DNA of 14,208 nt, from positions 1-14,208 of the forward strand of contig JAJAYX010000616.1 of NCBI GenBank assembly GCA_026785985.1, written 5' to 3'. This document shows, piece by piece, positions 1 through 7,902 of the stretch (position 1 is its first letter; every line of letters starts with the position of its first letter). The translations under genes and the position numbers were made by a program. Source of the stretch: Rudanella sp. (GTDB lineage Bacteria > Bacteroidota > Bacteroidia > Cytophagales > Spirosomataceae). The notes under the pieces were generated by a model. It was not told the DNA's origin. It did no database searches and saw only the letters and a program-made list of their open reading frames with translations.

Positions 1-157
1 CGGTATTACAAACGGCAAAACTGACATCTTTAACGCCCAATTTCACCATGTGCTTCACGGCATTACCGCCAGCACCGCCCACACCAATCACTTTGATGAT
101 AGGGCCGTTTTCTTCCGGGATTTCGTAGGAATATCCGTGGTCAAGCATCGTGTTCAT
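1..157 (-). CDS. ftsZ: Cell division protein FtsZ, N-terminal fragment
   Basis: The first 52 codons of the tubulin-like GTPase that polymerises into the cytokinetic Z-ring; the rest lies beyond the left edge. The visible residues include IIKVIGVGGAGGNAV and end in VSFAVCNT. This is the FtsZ N-terminal strand, the first nucleotide-binding glycine-rich loop (GGAGGNAV) and the VCNTD segment. I chose the ATG at 157; a second ATG at 148 would remove three residues. It is the last gene of the dcw run here and starts 35 nt after the ftsA stop, so it is probably co-transcribed. That spacer holds a 21-nt tandem duplication. No Shine-Dalgarno sequence is evident, which is normal for Bacteroidota. Identity is secure even from this short piece because the motif and the position after ftsA agree. 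Confidence 0.95.
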   Translation of the reverse strand, partial: MNTMLDHGYSYEIPEENGPIIKVIGVGGAGGNAVKHMVKLGVKDVSFAVCNT

Positions 158-161
158 AAGG

Positions 162-203
162 GTGTCAGAGTCTAATAGGTATGTGGCTTAGTTTAATAGG
201 TAT
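162..203 (-). repeat. 21-nt tandem duplication spanning the ftsA stop codon
   Basis: On the minus strand two adjacent 21-nt units (203-183 and 182-162) both begin ATACCTATTA and agree at 17 of 21 positions. The first contains the real end of ftsA (codons for Thr-Tyr, then TAA). The second, being in phase, repeats Thr-Tyr followed by TAG. It fills most of the ftsA-ftsZ spacer. I see this directly; that it arose by duplication of the ftsA end is inference. Confidence 0.7.
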
Positions 204-1572
204 CCTTCTTTTCAATAAAATCGTCGCCCGAGAAGAACTTCTTCACCTTCGAGAACCAGCCTTCTTTGGAGGCTTCGTCTTGCGGTGGCGGAGGTGAACC
301 GGGTCGATAGGGGGGTTTTTGTATGGGCGGTTTCGCCACCGGAGCCGGTTCGGCAGTTCGGTTGGGGTCGCTGATAAACGATACCCGCTCATCGACCTGC
401 TTAAATCCTGCCCAAACTAATCCAAGAGCCGTTGCATAAGCCGGGTCACTCACCAAATCAGCACGGCCATTATGTTCGAGCCATTCGGGATATCCCACCC
501 GAACATCCATATTGGTAACCCGCTTAAAAATCGACTCAATGTTTGGTGTGGAAGCTGTTCCACCCGTTAACACAATGCCTGCCAGCAGTTTATGCTCGAA
601 ACCTGAGCGCAAAATCTCGGCCTGAACCAGGGCCGCAATTTCCTTCAGCCGGTCTTCCATAATCAGCGAGACATTGCGGAGCAGCACATCTTTGGGGGTT
701 CGATTCACCAGGCCCGGCACCGAAACAACTTCGTTTAACCGGCTATCGGCGGGGTTGGCATTCCCGAACCTGATCTTAATTTGTTCGGCATGGTTGCGCA
801 ATACTTTGCACCCCTGCTCAATATCGTTGGTAAGGCTGTTCCCTGCCCAGGGTAGAATAGAGATATACCGGAGCACATTCCGGTGATAGATTGCAATGTC
901 GGTGGTACCACCGCCAATGTCTACGAGAGCAACGCCAGCCTGCTTTTCGTCTTCGGTCAGCACGGCCATTCCCGATGCCAGCACCGACAATACCAACTGA
1001 TCGCGTTTGAGCGTATTATCGGCAGCCCGGTCAATACATTTTTTTGTATTGAGAGCGGCATTAGCCGGAGCCATAATAATCTGAAAATCAGCCCCTAACT
1101 TAACGCCATTACGGCCAACGGGATCTTCAACACCCGGCTCGTTGTCTACCGTGAAATCCATCGGCAGCACATGAACGATCTCGTTACCGGGTGGAATCAC
1201 AGTCCGGTACATATCGCTCAACAGGTGTTCAATATCGCTTGGGGTAATTTCGTCGCCCGGCGAACTTCGGGTGATGCTACCCACCTGACGACGGGCACTA
1301 ATGGTATTGCTACTGAAACCTACATTGACCACTCCAATGTCAATATCGGCCTGATTACCAGCTTCTTCTATAGCCTGATTAATGGCTGAAACCGTCTTGT
1401 TGATGTTCACCACGGAGCCTCGCGTAACGCCACCCGAATCGACACGGCCGACGCCCAGCACTTCGAGCGTGGGGAAATCCTTATTGCGAATTAACCGACC
1501 TGCCACGGCACACACTTTGGTGCTACCGATGTCAAGTCCTACCACTATTTGATCACTTTTCGTCGCTGTCAT
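193..1572 (-). CDS. ftsA: Cell division protein FtsA
   Basis: Actin-like ATPase that tethers FtsZ filaments to the inner membrane and recruits later divisome proteins. Numbered from the chosen ATG (459 aa), it shows the phosphate-1 motif VVGLDIGSTKVCAV at about 10-23, phosphate-2 VDIGGGTTDIAIY at about 217-229, and an adenosine-site motif IVLTGGTAS at about 343-351. A proline-rich linker follows at about 400-430, then a C-terminal amphipathic stretch GWFSKVKKFF that fits the membrane-targeting sequence. An in-frame GTG at 1578 would add two residues. I prefer the ATG at 1572 because it forms a 4-nt ATGA overlap with the ftsQ stop, implying translational coupling. Length is slightly above the roughly 420 aa of E. 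coli FtsA, mostly because of the linker. Confidence 0.97.
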   Translation of the reverse strand: MTATKSDQIVVGLDIGSTKVCAVAGRLIRNKDFPTLEVLGVGRVDSGGVTRGSVVNINKTVSAINQAIEEAGNQADIDIGVVNVGFSSNTISARRQVGSITRSSPGDEITPSDIEHLLSDMYRTVIPPGNEIVHVLPMDFTVDNEPGVEDPVGRNGVKLGADFQIIMAPANAALNTKKCIDRAADNTLKRDQLVLSVLASGMAVLTEDEKQAGVALVDIGGGTTDIAIYHRNVLRYISILPWAGNSLTNDIEQGCKVLRNHAEQIKIRFGNANPADSRLNEVVSVPGLVNRTPKDVLLRNVSLIMEDRLKEIAALVQAEILRSGFEHKLLAGIVLTGGTASTPNIESIFKRVTNMDVRVGYPEWLEHNGRADLVSDPAYATALGLVWAGFKQVDERVSFISDPNRTAEPAPVAKPPIQKPPYRPGSPPPPQDEASKEGWFSKVKKFFSGDDFIEKKDTY

Positions 1573-2372
1573 TCGCACACGATTTGATTACGGTACTGCA
1601 CGTTTACCCGGCTGTATTTAGTCCAGCCTTTAACGGAAAGGACTGATTTATAGAACAATTTCAACTTCTTAAACTTCAATTCCAAATTAATGGGAGATCC
1701 CAGTTCGATTCGGTGTTTTCCGTAGATAGGCCACATGGTTACGGCACCCCGTTCGGTAACGTCAATTTCGGTGATTTGCGCCTGCCAGAAAGGGTCTTTC
1801 CGAATCATGGTTAGCAGTTCCACAATGCCCCGACTGCTTGAATCGGTTAACGTTGAGTGTTTCGCAAAATAGCCACCCGACAGCAATGGCACCCGGACAG
1901 TATGGTTCATTGAAATGGGGAAAAATCGTCCTTCTTCGCTCACATATTGACCACCTACGAATCGTAAATCAGGTTTTAGTGATACTAAACGGGCCACGGG
2001 TCGAGGTTGCTCTATGCTGACGACTAAGCTACCCATTAAGTCACGAGAAACCTGACAATTTTTAATCAGACCATGCCGCTTGAGTCGTTGTTCCAGCTCA
2101 CGAAAATCAATTTTGTCAAACGTTTCACCCACAACCGGGTCGCTGCCTTCGTTGGTTAAATAGCCCGTTACATCACGTCGGGACAAGAACTGATGCCCGT
2201 CGACCTTGTCAAGCTGCACGACCACTTTCTGGCAACGTTTTTGTTGCTGTTGTATTTCAGTAAACGCAATTAGCGCAAAAAACAACAAGACCCCACCCAG
2301 GGCCCACAATCCCGCAACAATTGGTATGCCGGAGCGAGACTGTCTTGTATTTAGGTTAAAAGTAGAAAACAT
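1569..2372 (-). CDS. ftsQ: Cell division protein FtsQ
   Basis: Bitopic divisome protein that links early (FtsZ/FtsA) and late (FtsB/FtsL/FtsW/FtsI) division proteins. The 267-aa product has a short cytoplasmic N-terminus, one membrane segment at about 15-38 (rich in G, L, F, A) and a periplasmic region. Residues from about 48 to 122 look like the POTRA domain, ending with SLVVSIEQPRPVARL. The C-terminal part ends YSRVNVQYRNQIVCE, which resembles FtsQ proteins of Bacteroidota. Sequence similarity to proteobacterial FtsQ is low, so the call rests on topology, the POTRA-like region and the murC-ftsQ-ftsA position. It overlaps ftsA by 4 nt and starts 36 nt after the murC stop. No ddl gene lies between murC and ftsQ, unlike in E. 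coli. Confidence 0.9.
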   Translation of the reverse strand: MFSTFNLNTRQSRSGIPIVAGLWALGGVLLFFALIAFTEIQQQQKRCQKVVVQLDKVDGHQFLSRRDVTGYLTNEGSDPVVGETFDKIDFRELEQRLKRHGLIKNCQVSRDLMGSLVVSIEQPRPVARLVSLKPDLRFVGGQYVSEEGRFFPISMNHTVRVPLLSGGYFAKHSTLTDSSSRGIVELLTMIRKDPFWQAQITEIDVTERGAVTMWPIYGKHRIELGSPINLELKFKKLKLFYKSVLSVKGWTKYSRVNVQYRNQIVCE

Positions 2373-2408
2373 CTTGGTCTTAGGCGGACTAAGGCGTTAA
2401 TATATTTA

Positions 2409-3788
2409 TTAACTGGCAAAAAGGCTATTCTTCAAATCGGGCAGCATCTGATCAATGTCCCCTGCACCAATTGTTACAAGTAGTGATGGCTTCTTTTGCC
2501 GGACAACGTCGGTCAGTTGACCTTTGGTACACAAATTTGCGGTTTTTGATTTAATGTTTCGCACAATTAGTTCCGAAGTTATGCCATCTATCGGTAACTC
2601 GCGGGCTGGATAGATGTCGAGCACGATTACATGATCGGCAATAGACAGACTCTCGGCAAACTCGTCGGCAAAGTCGCGGGTGCGGCTGAAAAGGTGTGGC
2701 TGAAAAATGGCTGTCAATTCCCGGTCAGGATAAAGTGCTTTAACTGACGACAGAAACGCCTTAACTTCAGCCGGATGGTGCGCGTAATCATCAATTAAAA
2801 TAGAGTCATTTGATTGCCAGATATACTCAAATCGGCGTTTGACCCCCCGGTAGGTGTTTAAGCCATCCCGAACTCGCTCTGCCGATACGCTTAACTCCAG
2901 AGAAACGGCGGCTGCCGCAATGGCATTTTCGACATTGTGAAAACCCGGCATTATCATCCGAATATCGGTGATAACACCCCCTGGATACACCAGGTCAAAC
3001 ACAAAACAGGCCGAGTCAATGTGCAGATTATGAGCGTGATACTCCCCCGATTGCAGCGAATAGGTTCGTACTTCGGCTTTTGTTTTATCCGCGAGCGTTA
3101 GGCCTTCTTTCTGGAAAAATATGCCGTTATCATCAATTTGGCTCACAAAAGCTCCAAATGAGCGCAACACGGCATCTTTATCACCATAAATATCCAGATG
3201 GTCGGCATCGGTCGAGGTGACAATGGCCAACTGCGGAAACAGGGTTAAAAAGGAGCGGTCGAACTCATCGGCTTCGACCACGCAAATCACCTGACTCAGA
3301 TCGTCGGCAGGTTCATTCAGCAGAAAGTTAGTCCCGTAGTTTTGGGTAATGCCTCCCAGGAAGGCCGCACAGTTTACGCCGGCATGGCGCAATATATGCG
3401 CCACCATCGACGAGGTCGTGGTTTTGCCGTGCGTACCGGCAACGGCCACTGTTTTCATGCGACCCGCCAATAATCCCAAAACCTGCGACCGTTTTTGAAT
3501 TGTAAAGCCATTTTCGCTCAGGAAGATATATTCGGCATGGGTTTTCGGTACGGCAGGTGTATAAACGATCAACGTTTGGGCCGGGTTCTCTCGAAAATGA
3601 GCTGGAATCTGAGCGACATCTTCCGTAAAATGCACAGCCATACCTTCGGCTTGTAGCACATCCGTGAGGGCCGTTGGGGTTTTGTCGTAGCCAGCCACAT
3701 CATAGCCGTTCACCCGAAACCACCGGGCCAATGCACTCATGCCAATACCCCCGATACCGAGGAAATAAATGTTTTTGTATTGATTCAT
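2409..3788 (-). CDS. murC: UDP-N-acetylmuramate--L-alanine ligase (MurC)
   Basis: Cytoplasmic Mur ligase that adds L-alanine to UDP-MurNAc using ATP, the first step of the stem peptide of peptidoglycan. The 459-aa product begins with a Rossmann-like UDP-binding loop, FLGIGGIGMSALA (9-21). The ATP P-loop AGTHGKTTTSS lies at about 117-127, the central acidic motif VEADEFDRSF at 171-180, DADHLDIY at 194-201, and the C-terminal-domain motif DDYAHHPAEV at 333-342. GTHGKTTT together with DDYAHHP separates MurC from MurD, MurE and MurF. Length is normal for the family. The start ATG at 3788 lies 6 nt from an inverted-repeat element that fills the murG-murC spacer, so its initiation region could be structured in the mRNA. 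Confidence 0.97.
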   Translation of the reverse strand: MNQYKNIYFLGIGGIGMSALARWFRVNGYDVAGYDKTPTALTDVLQAEGMAVHFTEDVAQIPAHFRENPAQTLIVYTPAVPKTHAEYIFLSENGFTIQKRSQVLGLLAGRMKTVAVAGTHGKTTTSSMVAHILRHAGVNCAAFLGGITQNYGTNFLLNEPADDLSQVICVVEADEFDRSFLTLFPQLAIVTSTDADHLDIYGDKDAVLRSFGAFVSQIDDNGIFFQKEGLTLADKTKAEVRTYSLQSGEYHAHNLHIDSACFVFDLVYPGGVITDIRMIMPGFHNVENAIAAAAVSLELSVSAERVRDGLNTYRGVKRRFEYIWQSNDSILIDDYAHHPAEVKAFLSSVKALYPDRELTAIFQPHLFSRTRDFADEFAESLSIADHVIVLDIYPARELPIDGITSELIVRNIKSKTANLCTKGQLTDVVRQKKPSLLVTIGAGDIDQMLPDLKNSLFAS

Positions 3789-3794
3789 AGGGGA

Positions 3795-3858
3795 AGGGAG
3801 AAGGGATTAAGGGAAAGAGGATTTCGTAGGCGTACCTTTCCCTTAATTCCTTCTCCCT
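3795..3858 (-). repeat. Imperfect 23-bp inverted repeat between murG and murC
   Basis: The arms 3795-3817 and 3836-3858 are reverse complements at 22 of 23 positions, separated by 18 nt. The left arm region is pure purine/T and contains the unit AAGGGA three times, at 3794, 3801 and 3809, so the units are spaced 7 and 8 nt. The right arm overlaps the murG stop codon (3857-3859) and the left arm ends 6 nt before the murC ATG. The spacer RNA could fold into a long hairpin covering the murG end and the murC initiation region. There is no strong U-run after it, so a classical terminator is less likely. Confidence 0.8.
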
Positions 3859-4945
3859 ATTTTAGTTTCATAATCTCTTTCGCAATGTCGTTGGCTGCGT
3901 TTGGGCGGGCCAGCAATTTAATTTGTCTGGTCAGAATGGCTCGTTGATCGGCGTTGTTGAGCAGGGCCAAAGCTTCGCTCACAAGGGTCGTTCGGGCCTG
4001 GGAATCTTTCACCAGCAAGGCCGCGTTCCGATCCACCAGACTCATTGCGTTTTTGGTTTGATGATCTTCCGAAGCCGCCGGAAAGGGTACCAAAATTGCC
4101 GGGCGACCCACCAGGCACAATTCCGAAACCGACAAAGCACCCGCCCGCGACACTACTGCGTCGGCTACGGCATAGGCCCGATCCATCTCGTAAATGAAAT
4201 CATAGGGCTTAATAAAACTGGACCCGGTGGCCTGCACTGCCGTCCGTGCCCGTTCAATGAAAACCGGGCCTGTTTGCCAGATTACCTGTATGCCAGCCGC
4301 AACCAACTGAGCCAGCCCCTGCTCGATACATTCGTTGAGGGTTCTTGCTCCCTGACTCCCACCAATAACAAGCAACGTTGGCCTGTTAGCATCCAGACCA
4401 AATTGCTGATGACCTGCTTCCATCTGACTGTCAGCTTGTTGAATATCTTTCCGAACAGGATTACCCGTGATGATAATCTTTTCGGGGGCGAAAAAAGCCT
4501 CCATGCCAGGGTAGGCTACACAAACCCGTTTGGCCCAGCGAGCCAGCACTTTGTTGGTCAGACCCGCGTAGGAATTTTGCTCCTGAATAAGCGTCGGAAT
4601 ACCGGCTAAACTGGCCGCCAGGAGGGTTGGGCCGCTCGCATAACCACCCACGCCCACGGCAACGTCGGGCCGAAAGTCGCGTACCAGTTGACGAGCTCGC
4701 CATAGGCTTCGGCCCAGTTTAAGGGGGAAGACCAGGTTATCCAGCGTGAATTCGCGCTGGATCCCCACTACCGGCAAACCCTCGATACGATAGCCCGCAC
4801 GAGGGACTTTTTCCATTTCCATTTTGCCTTCGGCTCCCACAAACAGAATCTCCGTGCCTGGGTCAATGGTTTTCAGTTCGTTGGCAATGGCAATGGCGGG
4901 GTAAATATGCCCCCCCGTGCCGCCCCCGCTGATGATTATTCTCAT
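3857..4945 (-). CDS. murG: Lipid II synthase MurG (UDP-GlcNAc transferase)
   Basis: GT-B glycosyltransferase on the cytoplasmic face of the membrane; it adds GlcNAc from UDP-GlcNAc to lipid I to make lipid II. The 362-aa product shows the N-terminal glycine loop IISGGGTGGHIYPA (about 4-17), GVGGYASGP (98-106), the second G-loop IGGSQGARTLN (194-204), SRAGALSVSEL (266-276) and the donor-site region PFPAASEDHQTKNA (287-300). I chose the ATG at 4945, which puts the G-loop at the usual distance from the N-terminus and lies 4 nt after the ftsW stop. An upstream start at 4987 would add 14 residues and overlap ftsW. The stop codon sits inside the inverted repeat downstream. Confidence 0.97.
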   Translation of the reverse strand: MRIIISGGGTGGHIYPAIAIANELKTIDPGTEILFVGAEGKMEMEKVPRAGYRIEGLPVVGIQREFTLDNLVFPLKLGRSLWRARQLVRDFRPDVAVGVGGYASGPTLLAASLAGIPTLIQEQNSYAGLTNKVLARWAKRVCVAYPGMEAFFAPEKIIITGNPVRKDIQQADSQMEAGHQQFGLDANRPTLLVIGGSQGARTLNECIEQGLAQLVAAGIQVIWQTGPVFIERARTAVQATGSSFIKPYDFIYEMDRAYAVADAVVSRAGALSVSELCLVGRPAILVPFPAASEDHQTKNAMSLVDRNAALLVKDSQARTTLVSEALALLNNADQRAILTRQIKLLARPNAANDIAKEIMKLK

Positions 4946-4949
4946 GGCT

Positions 4950-6116
4950 CTACAATTTACTTTCATCAGCCTCATCCCGGCTGACACTCAACACGATACC
5001 GATGGCGATACCGGTGAACAACAGTGACGTTCCACCCATACTTAATAGGGGTAGTGGCAAGCCCGTTACCGGGGCCAACCCAACAGCTACAGCCATATTG
5101 ATAATAGCCTGTAAGACAACGCTGAAGGTTAGGCCCGCCGACAGCAATCCACCAAACGGTCGGGTACTTTTTCGGATGGCCCGCAGCCCCCGCGTCAGCA
5201 GCCAAAGGTAGGCCGCTACCACGGCAATGCCGCCAATCAGACCGTATTCCTCTACGATGATGGCAAAGATGAAGTCGGAATACGGGTGTGGCAGGAAGTT
5301 CCGTTGATGGCTTTGGCCCGGCCCCTGCCCGTAAATTCGCCCATTGGCCATAGCGATATAGCCCTGGTGTTGTTGGTAAACCAGCGGGTCGTCGGCATCT
5401 TTCAGGCGGCTCTCATCGGCCGTCCCCTGAAGCTGACTGATAAATATTTTCACCCGGTTGGTGGCCGTTCCGAGCCGTTGCCCCAACACCAGACCAATGC
5501 CGCCCAACACCACACATACCACCACCATGCCGGTCAGATAGCGCATTGGCACTCGCCCAATGTACATCAGCAGGAAACACGTGAGGCCCAATAGCAGGGC
5601 CGTGGAGGTATTCGACAGGATAATGAGGGCGCAGATTATCCCGATCCAGACAATCATGTTGGCCAACACGCGGGGTTCATAAACCACCCGTTGCCGTTTG
5701 GCGAGCATGGCCGCCAGATTCGAGATCAGGGCTAACTTGGCCAAATCGGAGGGTTGAAACGTCTGGTTGATCAGCGGAATCGTAACCCAACGCGAGGCCT
5801 CGTTGAAATTAGTGCCTTTGAAAAATGCCCACAGCAACAACGGTACCGATAGCCACATGCCAAACTTCGACAGACGGGCATAATACACGTAGTTGATCTT
5901 GTGGGCAAAGTACATACAGACCAAACCCAACAGCACCAGCATACCGTGCTTGAACAGGTAAGACTCCGTGTTGCCTTCCATTTTCTGGTAGGCCATTGTT
6001 CCGGTGGCACTATACACCACCAGTACACTCATGATGGACAAAAACAGCACCACCCACCAAATTTGGCGGTCGCCCTTGAGGTTGTCCCGGATCCAGCTAC
6101 TGATTGAAAAGGTCAT
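4950..6116 (-). CDS. ftsW: SEDS peptidoglycan glycosyltransferase FtsW
   Basis: Polytopic inner-membrane SEDS polymerase that makes septal glycan strands from lipid II together with the class B PBP FtsI. The 388-aa product has a roughly ten-helix hydrophobic profile, the SRWVTIPL and QPSDLAKLAL segments (about 108-130), the large periplasmic loop with GQGPGQS (263-269), then LPHPYSDFIFAIIVEEYG (275-292). Its Asp281 corresponds to the catalytic Asp of the SEDS family. Near the end is GLPLPLLSMGGTSLL. RodA is the alternative paralogue, but the position between murD and murG supports FtsW. Its ATG overlaps the murD stop by 4 nt (ATGA). Confidence 0.96.
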   Translation of the reverse strand: MTFSISSWIRDNLKGDRQIWWVVLFLSIMSVLVVYSATGTMAYQKMEGNTESYLFKHGMLVLLGLVCMYFAHKINYVYYARLSKFGMWLSVPLLLWAFFKGTNFNEASRWVTIPLINQTFQPSDLAKLALISNLAAMLAKRQRVVYEPRVLANMIVWIGIICALIILSNTSTALLLGLTCFLLMYIGRVPMRYLTGMVVVCVVLGGIGLVLGQRLGTATNRVKIFISQLQGTADESRLKDADDPLVYQQHQGYIAMANGRIYGQGPGQSHQRNFLPHPYSDFIFAIIVEEYGLIGGIAVVAAYLWLLTRGLRAIRKSTRPFGGLLSAGLTFSVVLQAIINMAVAVGLAPVTGLPLPLLSMGGTSLLFTGIAIGIVLSVSRDEADESKL

Positions 6117-7456
6117 TTTAGGTTTTTTATGGCATCCTTAAACTGTTCTCCCCGATCCTCGTAATTTCTGAACAGGTCGAAACTGGCGCAGGCGGGTGAG
6201 AGCAGAACCGTTTCGCCGGGGGTGGCCCAGTTGAGGCCCTTTTGCACGGCTTCGGTCACGCTTTGAGTCTCGAAAATCAGGGGAACCATGCCCGAAAAAT
6301 GGGATACTAGCGTTGCATTGTCTTTGCCGAGGCAGATCAACGCTTTCACTTTCTTTCCAACCAATTCATCTAACTGGCTGTACTCGTTGCCTTTGTCCTG
6401 CCCACCCGCAATCCAGACGGTTGGGGTTGTCATGCTGGCCAGTGCATAAAACACGGAGTCCACGTTGGTGGCTTTAGAATCGTTGATAAACGCGATTCCA
6501 TCGACCACGCCCGCCGGTTCGAGCCGGTGAGCCGCATTCTGAAACGTTCGTAATCCCTCGGCAATGTGTTCCGACGAGACTCCCACCGACTGAGCTGCCA
6601 ACACAGCCGCCAGCATATTGATGGCATTATGTGGGCCTTTCAGGGGTAAATCGGTAATGGGCAGGGTGAAACAGTCCTCGCCATTTTGGGCAGTAAGTTC
6701 ACCATTTAGGAAAAACCCACCGGGGCTGACTGGCTGCTCCAGCGAAATGGGCAACGCATTGGGAGCCAGCGAACGATTGGCTAACTTAGCTACAATTGCC
6801 GGACTTTCCTGAAAATAAATAAAGTCGTCGCCGGGCTGCATATTCTGCAAAATCCGAAACTTGGAGGCCACGTAGTTCTGAAACGAATAGCCATATCGGT
6901 CGAGATGGTCGGGGGTGATGTTGAGCAACACGGCTATGTTGAGCCGGGTGTCATACATCGTATCTAACTGGAAACTGCTGATTTCCAGCACAAACCAATC
7001 GAACGTGTCGTTGATTACCGCCTTGGCAAAGCTGTCGCCGATGTTTCCAGCCAGGCCAACCTTGAAACCAGCGGTTTTCAGGAGATGATAAATTAGGAGG
7101 GTTGTGGTGGTTTTGCCGTTGCTGCCCGTAATGCCAATCAGTTTGGCGGTGGTGTAGCGGGCAGCAAACTCAATCTCTGAAATGACGGGAATTTCCCGCG
7201 CTTTCAGGGCCTGAATCAGCGGTATGGTGTCGGGAATACCCGGACTTTTTACGACTAAATTAGCCTGTAAAATCCGGTCTTCGGTGTGGCTTCCTTCCTC
7301 AAAGTCAATGGAATGCTGGCGCAGTTCGTCACGGTATTTGTCCTTCAGGCCACCCCGATCCGACAAAAACACGTCGAATCCTTTGGCTTTTCCCAGCAGG
7401 GCTGCTCCAACACCACTTTCTCCGCCACCTAGAATAACTAATTTTTGCCCATCCAT
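6113..7456 (-). CDS. murD: UDP-N-acetylmuramoyl-L-alanine--D-glutamate ligase (MurD)
   Basis: Cytoplasmic Mur ligase that adds D-glutamate to UDP-MurNAc-L-Ala. The 447-aa product (from ATG 7456) starts MDGQKLVILGGGESGVGAA, the MurD N-terminal nucleotide loop. It continues with VVKSPGIP (68-75), the P-loop GITGSNGKTTTT (108-119), LAGNIG (135-140), LEISSFQL (157-164) and further on FINDSKATNVDSV, the ATP/Mg region of the C-terminal half. A TTG at 7474 could add six residues, but the ATG gives the standard MurD N-terminus. The start codon lies in the loop of a perfect 10-bp palindrome. It is the first dcw gene in the window; the gene upstream is mscL, not mraY, with a terminator in between, so murD may head its own transcript. 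Confidence 0.97.
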   Translation of the reverse strand: MDGQKLVILGGGESGVGAALLGKAKGFDVFLSDRGGLKDKYRDELRQHSIDFEEGSHTEDRILQANLVVKSPGIPDTIPLIQALKAREIPVISEIEFAARYTTAKLIGITGSNGKTTTTLLIYHLLKTAGFKVGLAGNIGDSFAKAVINDTFDWFVLEISSFQLDTMYDTRLNIAVLLNITPDHLDRYGYSFQNYVASKFRILQNMQPGDDFIYFQESPAIVAKLANRSLAPNALPISLEQPVSPGGFFLNGELTAQNGEDCFTLPITDLPLKGPHNAINMLAAVLAAQSVGVSSEHIAEGLRTFQNAAHRLEPAGVVDGIAFINDSKATNVDSVFYALASMTTPTVWIAGGQDKGNEYSQLDELVGKKVKALICLGKDNATLVSHFSGMVPLIFETQSVTEAVQKGLNWATPGETVLLSPACASFDLFRNYEDRGEQFKDAIKNLK

Positions 7457-7468
7457 GCGGGCAAAAAT
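7441..7468 (-). promoter_or_regulatory. Perfect 10-bp inverted repeat around the murD start codon
   Basis: Arms 7441-7450 and 7459-7468 are exact reverse complements (ATTTTTGCCC on the minus strand first), with an 8-nt loop that holds the murD ATG (7456-7454). In RNA the AUG would be presented in a hairpin loop and codons 3-6 would form the downstream arm. The palindrome is seen directly; a role in controlling murD translation is inference, and it depends on transcription starting far enough upstream. Confidence 0.5.
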
Positions 7469-7469
7469 A
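7462..7469 (-). promoter_or_regulatory. Possible -7 promoter element of murD
   Basis: TATTTTTG on the minus strand matches the Bacteroidota -7 consensus TAnnTTTG. It lies only 5 nt before the murD ATG, so a transcript from it would be leaderless or nearly so. No good TTTG box is found about 20 nt upstream, so this is weak. Confidence 0.3.
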
Positions 7470-7477
7470 AGCAAAAC

Positions 7478-7509
7478 AAAAAGCCCCGACCAGTTTGGCC
7501 GGGGCTTTT
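7478..7509 (-). terminator. Intrinsic terminator after mscL
   Basis: A 10-bp GC-rich stem (7479-7488 with 7500-7509) continues through an internal position that is A/C on the plus strand but a G-U pair in minus-strand RNA, then CCA/TGG closing a 3-nt loop. The minus-strand RNA runs into CUUUUUGUUUUG. It begins 20 nt after the mscL stop and separates mscL from the dcw genes. Confidence 0.85.
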
Positions 7510-7528
7510 GATTGGTATTTGGCGTAAA

Positions 7529-7861
7529 TTAGGCGAGAACCTCCTCCCTTCTTGAGATACGCATCCGGTTGGCGGCTTTCACAATCATGAAAATCACCCA
7601 GGCAACAATTAGAAACTGAACAATAGAGTTCAGAAAGTTACCGTACCGTATGGCCACTTCAGGGGCAGTACCGACCGCTTCTTTCAGAACAACTTTCAGT
7701 TGGGTGAGATCGACCCCGCCAAGGGCCAGTCCAACAACAGGATTAATAATATCCTCCACCAGCGAAGAGATGATTTTGCCAAAGGCAGCACCAATGAACA
7801 GACCAACGGCCAAATCCAAAACATTGCCTTGGGCAACGAACGTGCGAAATTCTTTTAACAT
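7529..7861 (-). CDS. mscL: Large-conductance mechanosensitive channel MscL, short C-terminus
   Basis: Inner-membrane pentameric channel that opens under high membrane tension to release solutes during hypo-osmotic shock. The 110-aa product begins MLKEFRTFVAQGNVLDLAVG. It has the first membrane helix at about 14-41 (FIGAAFGKIISSLVEDIINP, the pore-lining signature), a periplasmic loop, and the second helix at about 77-97 (IVQFLIVAWVIFMIVKAANR). After KAANRM only about ten residues remain (ending EEVLA), whereas E. coli MscL has 136 aa with a C-terminal helical bundle. The linker and bundle are therefore mostly missing. The channel core is intact, so it is probably functional. A terminator follows 20 nt downstream. 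Confidence 0.95.
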   Translation of the reverse strand: MLKEFRTFVAQGNVLDLAVGLFIGAAFGKIISSLVEDIINPVVGLALGGVDLTQLKVVLKEAVGTAPEVAIRYGNFLNSIVQFLIVAWVIFMIVKAANRMRISRREEVLA

Positions 7862-7902
7862 AGCAAAATAAGTTTAGGCAAGAGATGAGTTTGTAAGACG
7901 CT

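Noticed and set aside
2373..2408. Small 5-bp inverted repeat (CTTAG/CTAAG) in the murC-ftsQ gap
   Set aside because: It is too short and lacks a U-run; expected by chance in AT-rich spacer.
3923..4609. 228-aa open frame on the plus strand opposite murG
   Set aside because: It is antisense to a clearly conserved gene, shows no domain or motif, and has a composition typical of a shadow frame.
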